DNA from: DASUPK01 sp963821705
GTDB lineage: Bacteria > Actinomycetota > Thermoleophilia > Solirubrobacterales > 70-9
Assembly: GCA_963821705.1 (NCBI GenBank)
Contig: CAWGEV010000007.1
Coordinates: 186,001-250,000, forward strand
Length of the DNA: 64,000 nt
Direction of reading: 5' to 3'
A model generated the notes under the pieces. The model made no database searches, was not told the origin of the DNA, and worked only from the letters and a program-made list of their open reading frames with translations. Of this stretch, positions 58,587-64,000 are shown in pieces (the stretch's first letter is position 1; the number at the start of each line of letters is the position of its first letter). Both the position numbers and the translations under genes were made by a program.

Positions 58587-60945
58587 CTATCCGCGACCGG
58601 CGTCCGCAGTCCACCCGGAACCGCTCGCTTCGATGTCGATCTCGCCCTGCGCGTCGGTCCGCATCGTCGGCACCTCGTGCGAGCGAAGCGCCGAGAGCGT
58701 CGCCGGCGTCGGGTGTCCGTACGGGTTGCCGGCGCCGACCGAGATCACGGCGAGCTTGGGGACAGATCGGTCGAGCAGCTCTCCCAGCCCGGCGTCCACG
58801 GAACCGTGGTGAGCAACCTTGAGCACATCGACGGGGCCGGGGTCGATCGGCACCGCCTCCGCCTCGGCGTCTCCGGTGAGGAGCATCGTGAAATGCCGCC
58901 AGCGGGCGACCAGCACCAGACACAGCAGGTTCGGGTCCTCGGCCGTCTGGCCCACCAGCTCACGCGGCGGCCACAGGGCGCTGAGATGAAGGGAGCCGGA
59001 GTCGACCTCCCCTCCCTCCGCCAGCCGGTACGGCTCGACGCCCGCCGCCAGGGCGACGCGGCGCAGCCGCGGGTCATCCCGGCCGTAGACGAGCCGATCG
59101 ACGCGGACCGACGACAGCAGCGGACCGAGGTCGCCGGAGTGGTCGGACTGGTCATGCGAGATGACGATCGCGGCCAACCGCTCGATCCCGAGGTCGTGCA
59201 ACCTGCCCTCAACGCCATCGTCGGGCGGCCCGGTGTCGACAAGCACGGGACTCCCCATCGGGCGGCTGCAACAGGATCGAGTCGCCCTGCCCGACGTCGA
59301 GGACGCGCACAACCAGGTCGCTCGCCGGGGCCGTCGGGGAAGCGCTGGGGCCGAATGGCCACCAGGCGATCAGGCCGAGTAGCGCCACGAGGGGCACAAC
59401 GGCGGGCCAGCGGGGACGTCGCAATATGGCGGGCCGGCCGTCCCGCCGCAGTTCCTCGCGCCGTGAGAGCCAGCGGAGCAGTAGCTCCATTGCCGCGAGC
59501 AACGCCGTGTACGCCAGAGCGACGGCCCAGATCGAGCGAAGGTGCACCGTCAGCAGGGCCCAATCGGGAGCGGCGAGCCAGCGAGCGATCTGCGCGATGT
59601 AGGCGAGGAAGAGCGAGTCCAGCCAGTTGAGCGGTTCCACCGGGATCAGCGGAGCTTGGCCGAGGATCCCGGTCAGCATTCCCAGCCACATCGCCGGCGC
59701 CACGGCCGGGGCGGCGAGGACGTTGGCGGGCAGCGCCGCGGGCGAGAACTGGTCGAAGGCCTCGGCCATCAGCGGCGCGGTCGCCACGGTCGCGGCCGCG
59801 GTGACCGCGATGGCCTCGGCCAGGGCGCGGCGGGCCGAGGTGCGACTCGCATCCCCAGCGATCACGGACGCGAGCCGCCGGGACCAGAGCATGATCCCGA
59901 TCACCGCGGCAAAGCTCAGCTGCCAGCCGACGTCGCCCTCCGCGCGGGGATTGAGAGCGAGGGTGACGGCCGCTGCGAGCAGAACCGCGTACCACCGCGA
60001 TCTCGGCCGGTCAGCCAGCGCGGCGACGAGCCCGGCCGCGCCCATCACTCCGGCCCGCTGGATCGACGGGCCGGCTCCGGTGACCGGCACGTAGATCGCG
60101 ATCAGGCAGAGGGCTCCGACCAGCCGCGCGCGGAGCGTGAGGCCGAGCAGGGCCAGCAACGGCCAGGCCAGGACGCAGAGCAGGATCACGTTCTCGCCGC
60201 TCACCGCGAGCAGGTGGGTCAGGTTCGAGCGCTGGAAGTCGTCGCGCGTCTCCCGATCGATCCGATCGTCCTCGCCCAGGACGAACCCGCGCGCCAGGGC
60301 GGCCTCGCGCTGCGGCATCCCCCGGCCCAGCGCCCCCTCCGCTCGATCTCGGATCTTGTCGATCCAGCCGTTGAGGCCGCCACGCCGGCCCGGCTGCGGA
60401 TCGATCCGGTCCGTCCTCAGGGTCAGCGCGATTCCCTGCCGCCGCAGGTAGCCCCGTAGCCACGGCTCGGGCTCCTCCAGCACCCCCTCGGCCCTCGCCT
60501 CCGAGCCCACTGGCAGGTCCCCGACCGGCTCGGGGGCGACCGCCAGCACCCGCCCCGCGGGCGTATCGAGACGGACTGCGACCTCGTCCCCGTTGCGCCG
60601 GGGCACGCCCGCCACGTACCCGTCGAGTGTCACCGGCTGACCCGGATGGGCCCGCAGCGCCCCGGCGTCGATCGCGTGGAGCCGGGCCCCGCCGACCAGC
60701 AGGCCGGCCAGCGCCCCCACCAGCCCGACCACGACGAGCCAGCCGACGGTCGCTGCGACAGCGCCGGCCCGTGGGCGGGCCGCAGCCAGCGCGATGACCC
60801 CGATCGGCGCCGCGCCCAGCGCAGCCGTTGACGGGTCCGGATAGGCGACCGGCGCCAGCGCGAGGCCCAGCGCGAGCCCCGCCAGTGCCGCGAATCGCCA
60901 CTCGGGTTTCACCCAGTGGCCACGTGGGACCGCGTCCTCGGCCAC
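58587..60945 (-). pseudogene. comEC: ComEC/Rec2 DNA-uptake channel, interrupted by one +1 frameshift
   Basis: Two frames together code a full ComEC: an N-terminal DUF4131 part with transmembrane helices, the competence channel domain (LLAVSGENVILLCVLAWPLL, GWQLSFAAVIGIMLW) and a metallo-beta-lactamase domain (VLDVGQGDSILLQPPDG | SPVLVDTG, SHDQSDHSGD, VAHHGSVDAG). The frame changes at a run of four G on the minus strand at 59253-59256, where three G would keep the frame. If real, the nuclease-like domain is lost. The gene follows comEA after six bases. Confidence 0.9.
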
Positions 60946-60951
60946 CAGGCG

Positions 60952-61527
60952 TCAGGGCTGCAGAGCGGCCCTGAGCGTCTGCATGGTCGACGGGCCGATC
61001 CCGTCGACCTGATCGAGCTGATTGACGGAGGAGAGACCGCCGTGCTGGTCGCGGAACTCGATGATCTTCTGGGCTGTGACCGGGCCGATGCCGTCGATGC
61101 CGTCGAGTTGCTCGACGGTCGCGCTCCCCAGGCTGATCGGCCCGGTCTGCCCGCCCGCGGCGGCACCGGCCGCCGCGGGCCCCGCCCCGGGGACGACCAC
61201 CTGCTGGCCGTCGCTCAGGCGGGCGGCGAGGTTGATCGCGTCCTCGTTCGCGCCGCCGGCGAGGCCGCCGGCCCTCCGGACGGCGTCGGTCACCCGCGCT
61301 CCGACGGGCAGCCGGTACACCCCCGGTCGCCGCACCTCCCCGGCCACGTGCACGACCACATCGCGCGTACCCCCTCCCTCGCGTGAGGAATCGGCCGCGA
61401 AGCTCACCTCCGGGCCACCCGACGATGGGCCGCTCCCGCCGGACCGGATCCAGCGGGCGCCGATCAGCAGGACGGCGATCGCGATCGCGCCATAGACCAG
61501 GAGCTGGGATCGGCTTAGCTCGGGCAC
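60952..61527 (-). CDS. comEA: DNA-binding competence protein ComEA
   Basis: A 191-residue protein with one N-terminal membrane anchor (LLVYGAIAIAVLLIGARWI), a SLBB domain (VVVHVAGEVRRPGVYRLPVGARV) and a double helix-hairpin-helix end (LDGIDGIGPVTAQKIIEFRD, LDQVDGIGPSTMQTLRAAL). It captures incoming DNA outside the membrane and hands it to ComEC. Upstream, 61528-61601 holds nothing recognisable. Confidence 0.94.
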   Translation of the reverse strand: MPELSRSQLLVYGAIAIAVLLIGARWIRSGGSGPSSGGPEVSFAADSSREGGGTRDVVVHVAGEVRRPGVYRLPVGARVTDAVRRAGGLAGGANEDAINLAARLSDGQQVVVPGAGPAAAGAAAGGQTGPISLGSATVEQLDGIDGIGPVTAQKIIEFRDQHGGLSSVNQLDQVDGIGPSTMQTLRAALQP

Positions 61528-61601
61528 GCGGCCAGCCTCGTCGCGAGGACGACCGCGGACGCACGCGATTCGTGACGCCTCAGTGCCGGGAGCGCGTCAG
61601 C

Positions 61602-61871
61602 TCAGCGAATCTCGAACCCGGAGAGGCCCTCGGGGTCCTCCTCCCCCACCTCGACCGACGCCACCTCGGCGCGGCTCGGGCCGCGGCGGCAGAACTCGAC
61701 GAGCTCGTCGACGGCGTCCGCCTCGCCCTCGAAGACGGCCTCGACGAAGCCGTCTCGAGTGTTTCGCACCCAGCCCGCGACCCCGGCCGTCTCGGCGCGG
61801 CGCCTCGTCGCGTCCCGGAAGAAGACCCCCTGGACGCGCCCGCGAATGACTACTCGGCGGCGAACCCTCAC
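61602..61871 (-). CDS. acyP: Acylphosphatase
   Basis: An 89-residue enzyme with the phosphate loop GRVQGVFFRD (catalytic Arg19) and GWVRNTRDG (catalytic Asn37), the two residues that define the family. It hydrolyses acyl phosphates such as acetyl or carbamoyl phosphate. It starts with GTG. The 49 bases up to the cupin gene stop show no promoter signal. Confidence 0.95.
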   Translation of the reverse strand: MRVRRRVVIRGRVQGVFFRDATRRRAETAGVAGWVRNTRDGFVEAVFEGEADAVDELVEFCRRGPSRAEVASVEVGEEDPEGLSGFEIR

Positions 61872-61920
61872 TGCTTCGGGTTCCTACGGCGACAGGACCC
61901 GCGCGCCAGGACCGTCGGCG

Positions 61921-62316
61921 CTACTCCTCGTCGTCGTACTCGGAGGCGACGCCGACGCCCGAGCGCCCGAAGACCTCCGAGGAGGTCACCGGCGGCGACT
62001 GGACCGAGACGCAGCAGAGATCGGCCGAGTTGCCGTTGGCGATCGAATGGTCGGTGGCCGGCGGCACCAGCACCAGGTCGCCCTCGGCGACCTCCTGCTT
62101 GTCGCCGGCGACGGTCATCGTCCCGCTGCCGCTGACCACGATGTAGACCTGCTCGGCCTCCTCGTGGGAGTGAAGCTCCTGGTCGATGCCGGCGGGGACC
62201 TCCAGCCAGGTCACGGACATGTTGCGAGAGCCCAACTCGCCTGCATCCATGAGGATGTGGTTCCGAAGCCTGTGCCACTCCTCGGTGGGAGCCTCCGCGA
62301 GCCGCCTGACCAGCAC
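61921..62316 (-). CDS. Cupin domain protein
   Basis: A 131-residue single-domain cupin: motif 1 has ELHSHEEAEQVYIVVSGSGTM with two histidines and a Glu, and motif 2 is GDLVLVPPATDHSIAN with the last histidine, so a metal site is complete. Substrate unknown. It starts with GTG; TAGAAA six bases upstream could be a weak leaderless -10. It follows leuS after 17 bases. Confidence 0.88.
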   Translation of the reverse strand: MLVRRLAEAPTEEWHRLRNHILMDAGELGSRNMSVTWLEVPAGIDQELHSHEEAEQVYIVVSGSGTMTVAGDKQEVAEGDLVLVPPATDHSIANGNSADLCCVSVQSPPVTSSEVFGRSGVGVASEYDDEE

Positions 62317-62333
62317 GGGGCCTTTCTAGCAGA

Positions 62334-64000
62334 TCATCCCTTCACGACAAGGTTCACGAGCCGCCCGGGGACCACGATCTCCTTGGCGATCGCCTTGCCG
62401 TCGAGATGCCGCTGGACGTTCTCGCTGGCGCGCGCCGCCTCGAGCAGCTGGTCCTCCGTGGCGTCGCTCTCGACCTCGATCCGGTCGCGGAGCTTGCCGT
62501 TCACCTGGACCACCAGCATGTAGGTGTCGCGTTCGAGCAGCTCCGGATCCGCCTCCGGCCAGGGCTGCTCCCAGACGCGGACGCCCTCGAGCCACTCGTA
62601 GACCTCCGAGCCGAGGTGTGGCGCGAACGGGAAGAGCAGCGACGCTGCGGTGGCGGTCGCGAAACGGACGGTGGCCGCGCCCGTCGCGTTCCCGTAGAGG
62701 TCGTCCTTGAGCCGGTAGATGTCGTTGACCAGCTCCATGACGGCCGCGATCGCCGTGTTGAACTGGAAGCGCGGGTCGATGTCGCGGGTGGCCTTGTCGA
62801 TCGCCCAGTGCGCCTTGGCGAGCAGCTCGCGCGCCTCACCTTCCGCCCCGTCCGTCGAGCCGGGCTCGGTCCGGTCCGCGACCTCACGGCCCAGTCGCCA
62901 GAGGCGCGAGAGGAAGCGGAAGATGCCCTCGGCGCCCTCATCGGACCAGTCGCCGCCCTTGATCGGCGGGCCCATGAAGCAGATGTAGGTCCGGAGGGTG
63001 TCGGCGCCGAAGCGCTCCACGTACTCGGCGGGGCTGACCGTGTTGCCCTTCGACTTCGACATCTTCGCCCCGTCGCGAGTGATCATGCCCTGGGTGAAGA
63101 GGTTGGCGAAGGGCTCGCGCGCCTCCAGCAGACCCATGTCGTGGAGCGCCTTCGTGAAGAAGCGCGCGTACATCAGGTGGAGGATCGCGTGCTCGACGCC
63201 GCCGATGTACTGGTCGACCGGCATCCAGTAGTCGGCGACCTGCTTCCCCCAGCACTCCTCGTCGTTCCGCGGGTCGAGGTAGCGCAGGAAGTACCAGGAC
63301 GAGTCGACGAAGGTGTCCATCGTGTCGGTCTCGCGGCGGGCCTCTCCCCCGCACTTCGGGCACTCCGTCTTGACCCAGTCCTCGGCCGCCGCCAGCGGGC
63401 TCCTGCCCTTCGGCGCGTACTCCTCGATGTCCGGCAGCAGGACCGGCAGCTGGTCCTCGGGCACCGGGACCATGCCGCACTCCTCGCAGTAGACGATCGG
63501 GATCGGAGCGCCCCAGTAACGCTGTCGCGAGACCAGCCAGTCGCGGAGGCGGTAGTTGACCGCGGGCTTGCCCCTGCTCTCCGATTCCAGCCAGGCGACG
63601 ATCTCGTCGTAGGCCTCGCGGTTGTGCTTGCCGTCGAAGCGGCCCGAGTTGACCATGACGCCGTCGCCCGAATAGGGCAGGCCCTCGTCGTCGCGAGACT
63701 GCTCGGAATCCGTGCCCTCGATCACCCGGCGGATCGGCAGGTCGAAGGCCTTGGCGAACTCGTAGTCGCGCTCGTCGTGAGCGGGCACGGCCATGATCGC
63801 GCCGGTGCCGTACTCCATCAGCACGTAGTCGGCGACGAACATCGGGATGCGCTCGCCATTCACCGGGTTGACGACCTCCCGGCCCAGCGGCACGCCGGTC
63901 TTCTGATGCTCCTCCGCCGCCCTCTCCTCCGCGGTGGCGCGAGCCGACTCGTTGACGTACTCGCGGACGGCCTCCTCATGCTCCGTGCCGGCTGCAAGTC
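62334..64000 (-). CDS. leuS: Leucyl-tRNA synthetase (5' part missing)
   Basis: The minus strand is open from the right edge to a TGA at 62334, giving the last 555 residues or so of LeuRS. Seen are the editing-domain end (FVADYVLMEYGTGAIMAVPA, DERDYEFAKAF), DSSWYFLRYLDPRNDE, the KMSKSKGNTVSP loop and the anticodon-binding and C-terminal domains (VVQVNGKLRDRIEV). It charges tRNA-Leu. The cut is at the window edge, not biological. Confidence 0.96.
   Translation of the reverse strand, partial: LAAGTEHEEAVREYVNESARATAEERAAEEHQKTGVPLGREVVNPVNGERIPMFVADYVLMEYGTGAIMAVPAHDERDYEFAKAFDLPIRRVIEGTDSEQSRDDEGLPYSGDGVMVNSGRFDGKHNREAYDEIVAWLESESRGKPAVNYRLRDWLVSRQRYWGAPIPIVYCEECGMVPVPEDQLPVLLPDIEEYAPKGRSPLAAAEDWVKTECPKCGGEARRETDTMDTFVDSSWYFLRYLDPRNDEECWGKQVADYWMPVDQYIGGVEHAILHLMYARFFTKALHDMGLLEAREPFANLFTQGMITRDGAKMSKSKGNTVSPAEYVERFGADTLRTYICFMGPPIKGGDWSDEGAEGIFRFLSRLWRLGREVADRTEPGSTDGAEGEARELLAKAHWAIDKATRDIDPRFQFNTAIAAVMELVNDIYRLKDDLYGNATGAATVRFATATAASLLFPFAPHLGSEVYEWLEGVRVWEQPWPEADPELLERDTYMLVVQVNGKLRDRIEVESDATEDQLLEAARASENVQRHLDGKAIAKEIVVPGRLVNLVVKG

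Overview
The window is about 64 kb of very GC-rich DNA with strong G/C bias at third codon positions, GTG/ATG starts, many 4-base ATGA/GTGA gene overlaps and TANNNT-type -10 boxes. Gene content (split trp clusters, hrcA-dnaJ-prmA-murI, phoH-ybeY-era, comEA-comEC-holA-rpsT-murJ, secreted proteins ending in a Cys-flanked Lys/Arg tail) fits a high-GC actinobacterium, most likely of the Thermoleophilia/Solirubrobacterales type; the lineage is an inference from gene style, not from a marker alignment. No rRNA, tRNA, CRISPR array, integrase or intact insertion sequence was seen.

Region 1 (1-27.2 kb) is accessory: a cell-surface glycan locus. It holds a Wzx-type flippase (cut by the left edge), four proteins carrying glycosyltransferase group-1-like domains, a fifth very long coiled-coil plus glycosyltransferase fusion, two NodB-type polysaccharide deacetylases, a heparinase II/III-like lyase, a TIM-barrel glycosidase lipoprotein, two SAM methyltransferases, and two large secreted paralogues with an N,N-dimethylformamidase-large-subunit-like domain followed by three or nine cysteine-paired Ig-like repeats. 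Synthesis, export, trimming and a probable wall or surface layer protein thus sit together.

Region 2 (27.2-32.5 kb) is mixed metabolism: a GNAT acetyltransferase, a TIGR01777-type SDR protein, a VOC dioxygenase/hydrolase pair resembling MhqO-MhqD, an orphan solute-binding lipoprotein, and a phosphofructokinase whose residues D104 and K124 indicate pyrophosphate dependence. A broken MarR remnant lies upstream of the latter.

Region 3 (32.5-43.9 kb) holds the whole tryptophan pathway in two minus-strand blocks, hisIE-trpE-trpG-trpD-trpC and trpF-trpB-trpA, separated by an HtrA protease, a cyclopropane synthase and an epimerase. A 54-codon membrane protein follows trpA.

Region 4 (43.9-64 kb) is housekeeping: era, ybeY, phoH, yqeY, a DUF1232 protein, murI, prmA, dnaJ, hrcA, a HadA/HadB-like dehydratase pair, lepA, murJ, rpsT, holA, comEC, comEA, acylphosphatase, a cupin and the 3' part of leuS. 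Three things stand out. lepA carries nine single-base insertions, all +1, yet its protein is otherwise perfect; comEC carries one more. Beside lepA two truncated genes meet head to head. A structured intergenic repeat of about 95-100 bp occurs twice, at 37810-37909 and 54705-54799, with compensatory base changes in its stems. At least seven genes have a -10 box only 5-7 bases before the start codon, implying leaderless transcripts.
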